Assembly (NCBI RefSeq): GCF_030127125.1
Contig: NZ_CP126156.1
Location: 2,480,001 to 2,544,000, forward strand
DNA length: 64,000 nucleotides
Source of the DNA: Halobaculum litoreum
Lineage (GTDB): Archaea > Halobacteriota > Halobacteria > Halobacteriales > Haloferacaceae
Direction: 5' to 3'
In this document: positions 9,248 to 18,039 of the stretch, piece after piece
Position numbering within the stretch: the stretch's first letter is position 1
How the letters are laid out: each line of letters begins with the position of its first letter
Program-made: the position numbers and the translations under genes
The notes under the pieces: generated by a model
What the model was told of the DNA's origin: nothing
What the model saw: only the letters and a program-made list of their open reading frames with translations
The model's database searches: none

Positions 9248-10653
9248 GCCGCCGCCGGACACTCCTCGTCGGCGCCGCGGTCCTCGCGCTCGTCGTCGCC
9301 GGCGTCGCGCCCGCGCTCGGCGCGGACGCCTCGGCCGCCCGGACGCAGTCGGAGCCGCTCAACCCCTGTGTCGGCACGATCGACGCCGACCGCGCCCCCG
9401 ACGCGACGACGCTCGTCTCGATCCAGGGCGCCCGCGGCGGCGGCAAGACCGCGGCGATGACGTTCGGCGTCGCGCCGAACGGGTCGATCCACGGCGTCCA
9501 CAACGACAGCGCCGCCGGGCGCTGGTGGGAGTACGATGTCGACCCGCTCCCCAACGGCGAACTGCTGATGGCGACGACGGAGCCGGGGATCACCGTCGTC
9601 GAACGGATCGACCCCGCGACCGGCGAGCACACCGACGTCACCCGCCTCCAGAACGTCGAGGACGCCCACGACGTGGACTACCTCGGCGACGGCGAGTTCG
9701 CCACCGTCGACAAGGGCGACGAGCGCAACCGCGTGCTGATCTACGACCGGTCGGGCGAGATCGTCTGGCAGTGGCGCTTCGACGAGCACACCGACCGCTT
9801 CCCGCGCGACGGCGGCGGCCCCTACGGCGAGGACTGGACCCACGTCAACGACGTCGACCTCGTCGGCGAGGACACCCTCGTCGTCTCCGTGCGCAACTTC
9901 GACCAGGTGATCGCCATCGACCGCGCGACCAAAGAGATCGAGTGGACGCTCGGCGCGGACGACGACTACGAGGTGCTGAACGAGCAGCACAACCCCGACG
10001 TGATCGTCGGGGAGAACGGCACCGTCTCGGTGCTCGTCGCCGACTCCGAGAACGACCGCGTCGTCGAGTACCGCCGCACCGACGACGGCGGCTGGGAGCG
10101 CACGTGGACGATGCGCGGCGGCGGCCTCCACGAGCCGCGCGACGCCGACCGCCTCCCGAACGGCAACACGCTGATCACCGACCGCCGCGGCCACCGCATC
10201 GTCGAGGTGACGCCCCGCGGCGACGTCGTCTGGGAGGTGTACGCGCCGTGGCAGCCGTACGACGCCGAGCGCGTCGGCACCGCCCCCGGCTCCGACGGCC
10301 CGACGATGGCGCAGGTCGGGGCGACCGGCGCGTACGAGGTGACCGGCAGCGCCGACGTCGACACCGCCGACATCGAGGCGTGTTACGCCTACCTCACCGG
10401 GTTCGAGGGGAGCCGGCTCGTCCCCGACGACGAACTGTGGGGCACGGGCGGCGACCTGTTCGCGTCGCCGACGGCGACGCCCGGCGACGACACGGCCGCC
10501 GACGGCGACGACGCGACCGGCGACCGCGCGTGGACGACCGTCCCGCCGGAGTCGGCCATCGACGTGCCGGGCTTCGGCGTCGGCGCGGCGCTCGCCGCGC
10601 TGGCGGCGCTGACGACGGCGCTGGCGGTCGTGACCGTGCGACGGCGCGGGTGA
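9244..10653 (+). CDS. Arylsulfotransferase-like secreted beta-propeller with PGF-CTERM-like anchor
   Basis: 469 residues. It begins with a signal peptide (RTLLVGAAVLALVVAGVAPALG). The body is propeller repeats of ASST/YncE-like character (WWEYDVDPLPNGELLMATT, EPRDADRLPNGNTLITDRRG), with Trp/His-rich strands. The C-terminus has a Thr/Asp-rich linker, then VPGFGVGAALAALAALTTAL and an Arg tail, matching PGF-CTERM surface anchoring. ATG 9244 overlaps the stop of the sugar dehydrogenase. Bacterial ASST moves sulfate between phenols through a catalytic His; I cannot show that His here, so the activity is unproven. It may instead be a surface-binding propeller. Confidence 0.72.
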   Translation: MSRRRTLLVGAAVLALVVAGVAPALGADASAARTQSEPLNPCVGTIDADRAPDATTLVSIQGARGGGKTAAMTFGVAPNGSIHGVHNDSAAGRWWEYDVDPLPNGELLMATTEPGITVVERIDPATGEHTDVTRLQNVEDAHDVDYLGDGEFATVDKGDERNRVLIYDRSGEIVWQWRFDEHTDRFPRDGGGPYGEDWTHVNDVDLVGEDTLVVSVRNFDQVIAIDRATKEIEWTLGADDDYEVLNEQHNPDVIVGENGTVSVLVADSENDRVVEYRRTDDGGWERTWTMRGGGLHEPRDADRLPNGNTLITDRRGHRIVEVTPRGDVVWEVYAPWQPYDAERVGTAPGSDGPTMAQVGATGAYEVTGSADVDTADIEACYAYLTGFEGSRLVPDDELWGTGGDLFASPTATPGDDTAADGDDATGDRAWTTVPPESAIDVPGFGVGAALAALAALTTALAVVTVRRRG

Positions 10654-10702
10654 GGCGACGGCGCGGGGAGGGCGGCACCGACCGTTCGCGCCCCTCCCGC
10701 GG

Positions 10703-11668
10703 TCAGCGGAACCGGTCCAGCCCCGCCTGCCGGCGCACCGCGCCCGGCGGGTCGCGCACCCACGGCGTCCGCGCGTCGCGCAGCGCCGCGGCGTCGTCGT
10801 CGTCCGCCGCCGGCTCGGCCGGCTCCCACCCCGGACACGCCTCGCCGCAGTCGCTCGCGGGGTCGACGACGCGACCGAAGTGGGCACAGCGCGGACGACC
10901 GTCGCCGTCGGCGGCGCAGTTCGCGCACGCCGGGAACTCGTACGTCCGCCAGCCCTTGCCGTAGGCGCGCTCGGCGACCCGGCGGCGCTTGCGGGCCTTC
11001 TCCGCGGGACTCACCAGCGCCACGTCGGTCCTGCCGGGGTGTTCGGCGAGCAGTTCGACGCCGGGCGCGTCGGGGTCGAGCGGCGTCGCCTCGCGGACGA
11101 CCTCGCGCTCGTCGGTGTCCGGGTGGAACCGCCAGACGCCGACCGCCTCGGGGATGCGGTTCAGGTGCGCGCCGGTGACGTGGCTCTCGGTCGCGAGCAC
11201 GACCCGGTCGAACAGCCCGAGGCTCGCGTCGACGCGGAGCTGTCGTTCGAGGTCGCCCGGGCGAGCGAGGTCGGGCTTGTTCTCGACCGCGACCAGTTCG
11301 CCGACCCAGTCGTCGGGGTACCGCGTCGCCTGCCGGACGTACCGCTTGCCGCCGCGGCGCTCCTCGACGAAGAAGCCGCACGCGACCGCCTCGTCGACGA
11401 CGTCGCGGGCGCGCTCGGGGTGGCCGTCGACCGCGCGGGCGGCCGGGACCGCCTCGCCGACGCCGGCGGCCGATTCGACGGCCGCCGTCGGGATCGCACG
11501 CTCGGTGATCCGGGCGCGGTCGTCGAACCCGGGCCCGGGGACGACGCCGACCACGTCGACGACGCGGCTCCCCGGCGCCGCGACGGCGCCGCCGAGCTGG
11601 CGCGCGAGCACCCAGTCGGTCTCCCGTTCGAGGTGGGCACACAGCGCCAACTCGAACCCGAACTCCAT
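10703..11668 (-). CDS. DUF5787 family protein
   Basis: 321 residues from ATG 11668. The N-terminus MEFGFELALCAHLE and the central VGELVAVENKPDLARPGDLE...HVTGAHLNRIPEAVGVW resemble a restriction-endonuclease-like or nuclease-type fold (E-x-K in VENKPD), seen in haloarchaeal DUF5787 proteins. The C-terminal part has a Cys cluster (CANC, CAHFG, CGEACPGW) that probably binds zinc or an Fe-S cluster. It is divergent from the following lipoprotein gene. I know of no tested function; the E-x-K reading is inference. Confidence 0.7.
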   Translation of the reverse strand: MEFGFELALCAHLERETDWVLARQLGGAVAAPGSRVVDVVGVVPGPGFDDRARITERAIPTAAVESAAGVGEAVPAARAVDGHPERARDVVDEAVACGFFVEERRGGKRYVRQATRYPDDWVGELVAVENKPDLARPGDLERQLRVDASLGLFDRVVLATESHVTGAHLNRIPEAVGVWRFHPDTDEREVVREATPLDPDAPGVELLAEHPGRTDVALVSPAEKARKRRRVAERAYGKGWRTYEFPACANCAADGDGRPRCAHFGRVVDPASDCGEACPGWEPAEPAADDDDAAALRDARTPWVRDPPGAVRRQAGLDRFR

Positions 11669-11849
11669 ACCCCAGCCGGGGACCGGACGGGTAAAAACGC
11701 TCGTCCGGGCGATCGCCCCGGCGACCGGTCCACCCGTCCCGGGGTCCGCGTCGGCCGGACCGACGGCCGTCCGAGCGGACGGATCCCCGACTCTCGGGGT
11801 TGATACCCGGAACGAAGCGGTTTTGTGGGTGTCGCGACGCGCGGCCTGC

Positions 11850-12617
11850 ATGGACAGACGACGATTCCTCGCGGGCGCGCTCGCCGCGGGCGCCGCGGGG
11901 CTCGCCGGCTGTAGTACCGCCAGCGGAGCCGTCAGGCCGCCGGAGCTCCCCGAACAGCGGCTCGAGGAGGGCGGCTGGGAACGGACGAGCGCCGACACCG
12001 AGGAGGTGTTCTCGCGGACGGTCGGGGGGACCGACGTCTCCGCGACCGCCGTCACGCGCGTGTTCGACGACGTCGCCCTGCGCGAGGCGGTTCGCGAGCG
12101 GACGCTCGGCGCGCTCGACGCCCCGCTCGCGAACTTCTTCGCGGCCCGGATCGCCTTCTCGCCGAACCTCGCGGACGTGCCCGTCGCGTCGGTGCGCGAG
12201 GAGTTGGCCGCCCGGGCCGGCGAGGCCGCTCGCGGGCAGTTCGAGGCGCAGTTGGAGGCGGCGGGGCTGACGGACGTGTCCGCCAGCGACGCCGGCACGC
12301 TCACCGTCGCGACGGGCGAGGAGGCGGCGCTGACCGAGTACACCGCCGCCTTCGAGTTCGACGCCATCTCCTTCGAGGTGCGCGGCGAGCCGATCAGCCT
12401 CGAAGGCGGGCGTGTCGACGTCGAGGGGGTGCTCGCGTCGTGGATCCACGACGGCGGCCTCCTCCTGTCGGGCGGCGCCTACCCGGCACAGAACGTCGCT
12501 CGGACCGTCGAACGGGAGCTCTCGGAGGCGATCACCGTCTCGGTCGACGTCGACCTCGGGCTCGAACCAGAGCGGTACGCCGACGAGGTCGCGTCGCTCG
12601 TCGAGCGCGTCGAGTGA
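11850..12617 (+). CDS. DUF6517-type Tat lipoprotein
   Basis: 255 residues starting at ATG 11850. The signal MDRRRFLAGALAAGAAGLAGC has a twin-arginine pattern and a lipobox Cys, so the product is a lipid-anchored extracytoplasmic protein. The rest is an alpha/beta domain rich in A, E and V with no catalytic motif I recognise; it matches what I recall of haloarchaeal DUF6517 proteins. It is single, with a divergent neighbour upstream and threonine synthase downstream. Function unknown. Confidence 0.68.
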   Translation: MDRRRFLAGALAAGAAGLAGCSTASGAVRPPELPEQRLEEGGWERTSADTEEVFSRTVGGTDVSATAVTRVFDDVALREAVRERTLGALDAPLANFFAARIAFSPNLADVPVASVREELAARAGEAARGQFEAQLEAAGLTDVSASDAGTLTVATGEEAALTEYTAAFEFDAISFEVRGEPISLEGGRVDVEGVLASWIHDGGLLLSGGAYPAQNVARTVERELSEAITVSVDVDLGLEPERYADEVASLVERVE

Positions 12618-12703
12618 GCCGCCGCCGGCCGGCGATCCCCGCGACTCCCGCCCGGACCGCCGGATGCACAAGCGGTTAGTCGCCCCCCGCCGACCCGGCG
12701 CGT

Positions 12704-13930
12704 ATGCGAACCACCGACGCCTTCGTCGCCCTCAGGTGTATCGACTGCGGCGAGCGGCACGACCCGGAGACGGTGACCCACCGGTGTCCGGACTGCGGCG
12801 GCATCACGGACCCGGAGTACGACCTCGACGCCGTCGACCTCTCCCGGGAGGAACTGGCGGCGCGCCCGTTCGACTCGCTGTGGCGCTACGAGGAGCTGCT
12901 GCCGTTCCCGCGGGAGACGGCCGTCACGCTCGGGGAGGGCGCGACCCCGCTCGTCGAGTGTCCCACACTCGCCGAGCGCATGGGCGTCGGGGCGGTGTAC
13001 ATCAAAGACGAGGGGCGCAACCCGACGGGCACGTTCAAGGACCGCGGCCAGACGGGCGCGCTCACCGCCGCCGTCGAACACGGCGCCGACGCGATCGCGC
13101 TCAACAGCGCCGGCAACGCGGGGCAGGCGGCCGCGGCGTACGCCGCCCGCGCGGGACTCGACGCGCACGTGTTCCTCCCCGACCGCGCCGGCTTCACCCA
13201 GAAGGCGATGACGGAGGTCCACGGCGGCGACCTCCGGATCGCGGAGGGGGAGATCACCGACGCCGGCGCGGAGTACGCCGCCGCGATGGAAGCCGGCAAC
13301 GAGGGCGCCGAGGCGGGCTGGTACTCGACGAAGACGTTCGTCACGCCGTACCGCCACGACGTGAAGAAGACGATGGCGTTCGAGACGATCGAGCAACTCG
13401 ACTGGGACGTGCCCGACGCCGTCGTCTACCCGACCGGCGGCGGTGTCGGCCTGATCGGGATGCACAAGGCCGCCACCGAGTTCCGCGAGTTGGGGTTCAC
13501 CGACTCGCTGCCGGGGATGTACGCCGCACAGGCGGAGGGCTGTGCGCCGGTCGTCCGCGCGTTCGAGGAGGGCGCCGCGGTCCACGAGGCGTGGACGGAG
13601 ATCACGACGGTCTGCAACGGGATCGCGGTGCCGGACCCCGGCGCGTCGCCGTGGATCCTCGACGCCATCGCGGAGTCCGACGGCGGCGCGGTCGCGACGA
13701 GCGACGGGGCCATCCTCGACGCCGCGATCGAGGTCGCACGGACGGAGGGCATCGAGGTCGGGGCGACGTGCGCGTCGGCGGTGTCGGGCGCGTTCGAGTT
13801 GGCCGAGCGCGGCGAGTTCGACGAGGACGACACCGTGGTCCTGCTCAACACCGGCGCCGGCAACAAGGACGTGGACACGCTCCGGAGCCACCTCGGGGCG
13901 CGCGAGGAGGCGGCGACGGAGGCCGAGTAG
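12704..13930 (+). CDS. thrC: Threonine synthase
   Basis: 408 residues. It converts O-phosphohomoserine to threonine using PLP in the cytoplasm. An N-terminal zinc ribbon (CIDCGE, then HRCPDCGG) precedes the fold-type II PLP domain. NPTGTFKDRG contains the Schiff-base Lys at about residue 112, and the phosphate-binding Gly/Asn loop NSAGNAGQAAAAYAAR follows. The length agrees with archaeal ThrC. A ggttag box about 28 bases upstream suits a leaderless promoter. It stands alone. High confidence; the main alternative, a related PLP enzyme such as cysteate synthase, is less likely in haloarchaea. Confidence 0.88.
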   Translation: MRTTDAFVALRCIDCGERHDPETVTHRCPDCGGITDPEYDLDAVDLSREELAARPFDSLWRYEELLPFPRETAVTLGEGATPLVECPTLAERMGVGAVYIKDEGRNPTGTFKDRGQTGALTAAVEHGADAIALNSAGNAGQAAAAYAARAGLDAHVFLPDRAGFTQKAMTEVHGGDLRIAEGEITDAGAEYAAAMEAGNEGAEAGWYSTKTFVTPYRHDVKKTMAFETIEQLDWDVPDAVVYPTGGGVGLIGMHKAATEFRELGFTDSLPGMYAAQAEGCAPVVRAFEEGAAVHEAWTEITTVCNGIAVPDPGASPWILDAIAESDGGAVATSDGAILDAAIEVARTEGIEVGATCASAVSGAFELAERGEFDEDDTVVLLNTGAGNKDVDTLRSHLGAREEAATEAE

Positions 13931-14140
13931 GCGAACCGACGCCCTCGGCGAGGGTTCTTCTGCGAGGCCGGGACCAGTCGGCCGCGATGTAGCCACTCGC
14001 CGCCACTCCGACACGTTCGCCACACAGCCGCGGCTCCGAGACGTAGACCGGGCGGCTCGGGTGAATCCCTCGTCACACGGGGCTCGGTGGGGGTAACCCT
14101 CGTCACGGCCGCCCGCTGGGACGTAACCGGTCGGCGCGTA

Positions 14141-15410
14141 TCACTCCTTTCCATCGCGGTCGCCGTCGCCGTCCCACGCGGCCAGCCGGCGGTGCTCCCC
14201 GGCGACCCCGCGGACCGCCTCCCCGTCGACCGCGCCGTCCTCCGTGACGACGGTCACGCACTCGCCCGGCGTCCGGTCGAACAGCGGCGCGTACGCGCCA
14301 ACCCCGCGGGCGTCTCGAACGCGGCCCGCTCGGGGTGGAACTCGCCCCCGGTGCGACCTTGTCGCGGGCGGTCGCCGCGTACACCGGCACCCCCTCGCGT
14401 GCCGCCGCCAGCGCCAGTCCGCGCGTGCCGACCTTGTTCGCGACCGAGCCGTCGGGGAACACCGCGTCGGCGCCGACGAGCGCCGCGTCCACCGCCCCGT
14501 CCGCGAGCAGCGACGCGACCGCCGAGTCCGGCACCAGCGTCACCTCGCGCTCGCCGTCGGCCGCCAGCGACGCGGCCGCCTCGCGCCCCTCGCCGCCCGG
14601 CCGCGACTCGGCGACGAACACCGGCCCGTCGAGCGCCGCGAGCGCCGCGGCGACGGTGCCCGAGCGCGACAGCGTGAGCACCGCCGGCGCGTCGCCGTGT
14701 CCCCGGAGCACCCGGACCGCCTCACGCGCCGCGCGTTCGTCGGCGCCCGCGGCCGTCCCGACGGCGTCGCTCGCGCGGTCGCGGACCGCCCCGGGCGTCC
14801 GGGCCGCCTCGTGCATCACTCGGTTCACCCGGGTCGCGAGCGCGGTCATCCCGGGGCGGGCGTCGCGGAGCGCGCGGGCGACCGCGGCGACGCCCTCCCA
14901 GCCGTCGTCGGCGTCGTCGGCCGCCGCCGCGGCCGCCGCGTCCCGCAGCGCCTCGAGCGCCCGCACGGACACCGCGGCGGAGCCGTGCGTCCGGTCGGCG
15001 GCGACCGTCTCGACGGTCGGCCCGACGGCGCGGTAGGCGTCCCACAGCCGCGGCACCGTCTCGCGCGCCAGCATCGCCGGCGGCCGGACCCACTCGACGG
15101 CGGCGAGTTCCTCGCTCGGCCGCACCGAACGGGTCGCGCAGTCGAACAGGAACGGGTGGACCGTGAACGAGCCCTCCGGACCGTCGACGTCGACGGGGTC
15201 GCCGCGCCGGACGAGCGTCAGGTCGTCCGCCGCGACGCCGGTCTCCTCGCGCACCTCGCGGACGGCGTCGGCGAGCGGGTCGGCGGCGTCGCCCGTCGCG
15301 TAGCCGGCGACGCCGCCCCAGCGGCCGGGGTAGCTGCTGGCCGCGTCGCTCCGGCGGACGAGGAGGAGTTCGCCGCGGTTCCGGAGGAACGCGGCGACGA
15401 CGTGAGCCAT
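14141..15410 (-). CDS. Nudix hydrolase fused to eIF2B-like domain (two frameshifts)
   Basis: Starting at ATG 15410, residues about 1-140 are a Nudix domain (box in VREVREETGV). The remaining about 280 residues match the archaeal eIF2B/ribose-1,5-bisphosphate isomerase-like family (PGMTALATRVNRVMHEA, FVAESRPGGEGRE, LVGADAVFPDGSVANKVGT). The frame slips twice near the C-terminus, in the C-runs 14345-14349 and 14302-14305. Adding one base at each yields 423 residues ending at the TGA at 14141, with the expected tail GGEFHPERAAFE...GVGAYAPLFDRTP. Such fusions occur in haloarchaea; a role in nucleotide salvage or sugar-phosphate clean-up is plausible but inferred. No operon partner on this strand. 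Confidence 0.82.
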
Positions 15411-15536
15411 GCCCGGGTGTGGGTCGGCGACGACTTCGGCGTACCGGCGTCCCGAGCCCCCCAGCGGGGCGACGCGAACACCGGATACGTGTACCACCAC
15501 CGGCGCGCTTTTGCGGGCGACGGCCGCAGACGCGGT

Positions 15537-16292
15537 ATGGAGCTATTCGCCGTCCCCGACCTCCCGGAGGTCCGGGAGGGGGACGACCTCGCGGCGCTGA
15601 TCCGCGACCGGGTCGACCTCCGGCCCGACGACGTGGTGTGTGTCGCCTCGACGGTCGTCTCGAAGGCCGAGGGTCGCGCCGCCGACCTCGACGAGTTCCC
15701 GCCGGGCCCCCGGGCCCGCGAGATCGCCGCCCGGCTCTCCGACATCTCGGGCGACGAGAAGGACCCTCGCTTCGCGCAGGCCGTGTTGGAGGAGTCGACC
15801 GAGGTGATCATGGAGGCGCCGTTCCTCCTCACCGAGACGCGCTTCGGCCACGTCGGCGTCAACGCCGGCATCGACCGGTCGAACGTCCCCGGCCACGACC
15901 TCCTCCTGCTCCCGAAACGCCCGTCGGAGTCGGCGGCGCGCATCCGCGAGGGCCTCCCGGCCGACCGCGTGCTCGTCACCGACACCTGCGGGCGGCCGTT
16001 CCGCCACGGCCAGCGCGGCGTCGCCGTCGGCTGGGCCGGGATGGCGCCCGCCCGCGACTGGCGCGGCGAGGGCGACCGCGACGGGCGCGAACTCGGCGTG
16101 ACCGTCGAGAACGTCGCCGACGAACTCGCCGCCGCCGCGAACCTCGTCGCCGGCGAGGGCGACGACGGCACGCCGGTCGTCGTCGTCCGCGGCTTCGAGT
16201 GGGGCGACCACGGCGAGTCCGACGCTCACTTCCGCGACGTCGACGGCGACCTGATCCGGCAGGCCGTCCGGGGGTGGTCGTTCGATGCGTGA
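15537..16292 (+). CDS. cofE: Coenzyme F420-0:L-glutamate ligase
   Basis: 251 residues from ATG 15537. The family adds gamma-linked glutamate to F420-0 with GTP, in the last steps of deazaflavin coenzyme synthesis. Family-typical segments are VCVASTVVSKAEGR, FGHVGVNAGIDRSN, VLVTDTCGRPFRHGQRGVAVG (shown in parts: VLVTDTCGRPF, GQRGVAVGWAG). The length fits archaeal CofE. The gene overlaps the following mer gene by eight bases, coupling coenzyme synthesis with an F420-using enzyme. The upstream neighbour is divergent, so the promoter lies in the short gap before 15537. Confidence 0.92.
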   Translation: MELFAVPDLPEVREGDDLAALIRDRVDLRPDDVVCVASTVVSKAEGRAADLDEFPPGPRAREIAARLSDISGDEKDPRFAQAVLEESTEVIMEAPFLLTETRFGHVGVNAGIDRSNVPGHDLLLLPKRPSESAARIREGLPADRVLVTDTCGRPFRHGQRGVAVGWAGMAPARDWRGEGDRDGRELGVTVENVADELAAAANLVAGEGDDGTPVVVVRGFEWGDHGESDAHFRDVDGDLIRQAVRGWSFDA

Positions 16293-17295
16293 GTCGACCG
16301 ACCCGATGTTGGGGATCGAACTCGCGCCCGAACACCCGGTCGACCGGATGGTCGAGTTGGGCACGCGCGCCGAGGACGCGGGCTTCGACTCGCTGTTCGT
16401 CTCCCACCACTACAACAACCGAGACGCGTTCTCCGTGCTCTCCCGGCTGGCGGCGGCGACCGACGACGCCCGCCTCGGCCCGGGCGTCGTGAACCCGCTG
16501 GAGTTCCACCCGGCGACGCTCGCCTCGAAGGTCGCGACGCTCGACGAGGCCAGCGGCGGCCGCGCCGTCTTCGGCGTCGGCCCCGGCGACCCCTCGACGC
16601 TCCGCAACCTCGGCCTCGCGGACGAGCGCGGCCTCCGCCCGGTGCTGGAGGCGTTCAAGACCGCCCGGAAGCTGTGGGCCGGCGAGCGCGTCGACGGCGC
16701 GTCGACGTTCGACGCCGCCGGCGCGGGCCTGAACTACGAGCCGCCGCAGGGCGCCGCCATCCCCGTCTACGTCGGCGGCGAGGGCCCGCACATGTGCCGG
16801 ATGGCCGGCAAACACGCCGACGGCCTCCTGTTCAACGGCTCGCACCCGGACGACCTCGCGTGGGCCCGCGAGCAGGTCGAACAGGGGGTGGCTGACCGCC
16901 CCGACTCGCGCGGCGCCTTCGATCTCGCGGCGTACGCCGCCGTCAGCGTCGCCGCCGACGCGGAGGCGGCGCGGGAGGCCGCCCGGCCGCCCGTGGCGTT
17001 CATCGCCGCCGGCGCGGCGCCGCCCGTCCTCGACCGCCACGGCGTCGACGCCGGCGTCGCCGGGGAGATCGGCGACCACATCTCCGCCGGCGAGTTCTCC
17101 GCGGCGTTCGACCTCGTGACGCCGACGATGGTCGACGCGTTCTGCATGGCCGGCGACGCCGACGCGGTCGCCGAGCGGATGGCCGCGGTGCTGGAGCACG
17201 CCGATTCGTTGGTCGTCGGGTCGCCGCTCGGGCCGGACCTCGCGGAAGCGATCGAACTGGCGGCCGCGGCGGCCGCTCGCGCGGTCGGCGAGTAG
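16285..17295 (+). CDS. mer: 5,10-methylenetetrahydromethanopterin reductase-like F420 enzyme (Mer)
   Basis: 336 residues, bacterial-luciferase-like TIM barrel. Mer transfers hydride from F420H2 to methylene-tetrahydropterin; haloarchaea are believed to use a Mer homologue with folate. Seen: MLGIELAPEHPVDRMVELG, the F420-contact stretch FVSHHYNNRDAFSVLSRLAA (20 residues), LGPGVVNPLEFHPATLA and VYVGGEGPHMCRMAGKHADG. It overlaps cofE by eight bases. A general F420-dependent LLM-class oxidoreductase is the alternative; the length and N-terminus favour Mer. Confidence 0.88.
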   Translation: MRESTDPMLGIELAPEHPVDRMVELGTRAEDAGFDSLFVSHHYNNRDAFSVLSRLAAATDDARLGPGVVNPLEFHPATLASKVATLDEASGGRAVFGVGPGDPSTLRNLGLADERGLRPVLEAFKTARKLWAGERVDGASTFDAAGAGLNYEPPQGAAIPVYVGGEGPHMCRMAGKHADGLLFNGSHPDDLAWAREQVEQGVADRPDSRGAFDLAAYAAVSVAADAEAAREAARPPVAFIAAGAAPPVLDRHGVDAGVAGEIGDHISAGEFSAAFDLVTPTMVDAFCMAGDADAVAERMAAVLEHADSLVVGSPLGPDLAEAIELAAAAAARAVGE

Positions 17296-17322
17296 TCGCG
17301 AGAAGGGTCCTTCGTCGTCGGG

Positions 17323-17568
17323 TCAGCGCTCGCCGCCCGCCCGGCGGTAGCGGCTCTGCGCCGCGAGGTCGCCGATGCCGAACTCGTAGCCGAGCGCGCC
17401 GAGCGCGAGGTAGCCGAGGACGGCCGAGGCGCCGCCGACGAACAGCGCGCCGAACAGGAACGAGACGAACGCGAGCGGGTCGCGCAGCGCCACCTCGGTC
17501 ACGAAGATGACGATCAGGTCGATCACGCTCGTGACCAACTCGATCACGAAGTCGGTGACAGTTACCAT
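17323..17568 (-). CDS. Small membrane protein, two predicted helices
   Basis: 81 residues. Hydrophobic stretches are LVTSVIDLIVIFVTEVAL (about 11-28) and VSFLFGALFVGGASAVLGYLALGALGY (about 35-60, long enough to be one or two helices; quoted for location). The C-terminus is short and basic. It lies alone, tail to tail with mer. No family recognised. Confidence 0.6.
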   Translation of the reverse strand: MVTVTDFVIELVTSVIDLIVIFVTEVALRDPLAFVSFLFGALFVGGASAVLGYLALGALGYEFGIGDLAAQSRYRRAGGER

Positions 17569-17688
17569 ACGCCGACCTCGGCCCCGCGGGAACTTGAGCG
17601 TTGATGTGTCGGCGCACCGGCGGCCGCGACGGGGCCGGCGTCGGCCCGGAGGGCAGGAGTTACGTCCGCCGGGGCGTCACCTCCGGGC

Positions 17689-18000
17689 GTGCCCGAGGAC
17701 CGCTCGCTCGACGAGTTCGCGACCCCCGGCGGCGAGGACGGCGCCCCGGCCGGCGAGGACGACCCAGCCGCCGACGCCCCGGCCGCCGACGACGCCGTCG
17801 TCGACGCACAGCCGGACGCAGACCCCGAGGGCGACGCCGACGCCGACGACTCCGCCCCCGCCCCCGACGCGGTCGCCCCGGCCGAGGCGACGTACGACCA
17901 CTCGCCCGACGGCGCCGCCTGTGCGGTCTGTGGCGGGACGACGACGCGCCGCTGGCGCGACGACCCCGGCTACGTCTGTGCGGACTGCAAGGAGTGGTGA
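17689..18000 (+). CDS. Small acidic protein with C-terminal zinc ribbon (DUF7573-like)
   Basis: 103 residues from a GTG start. About 75 residues of Asp/Ala-rich, likely disordered sequence are followed by a compact CAVCGG...YVCADCKEW zinc ribbon with two CxxC pairs. Haloarchaea have many such small ribbon proteins, thought to bind partners or nucleic acid. The next gene, mutL, is on the other strand. Role unknown. Confidence 0.65.
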   Translation: MPEDRSLDEFATPGGEDGAPAGEDDPAADAPAADDAVVDAQPDADPEGDADADDSAPAPDAVAPAEATYDHSPDGAACAVCGGTTTRRWRDDPGYVCADCKEW

Positions 18001-18039
18001 GCGGCGCGGCCGCGGTCGCGCCGGTCGCCCGCGACGCGC

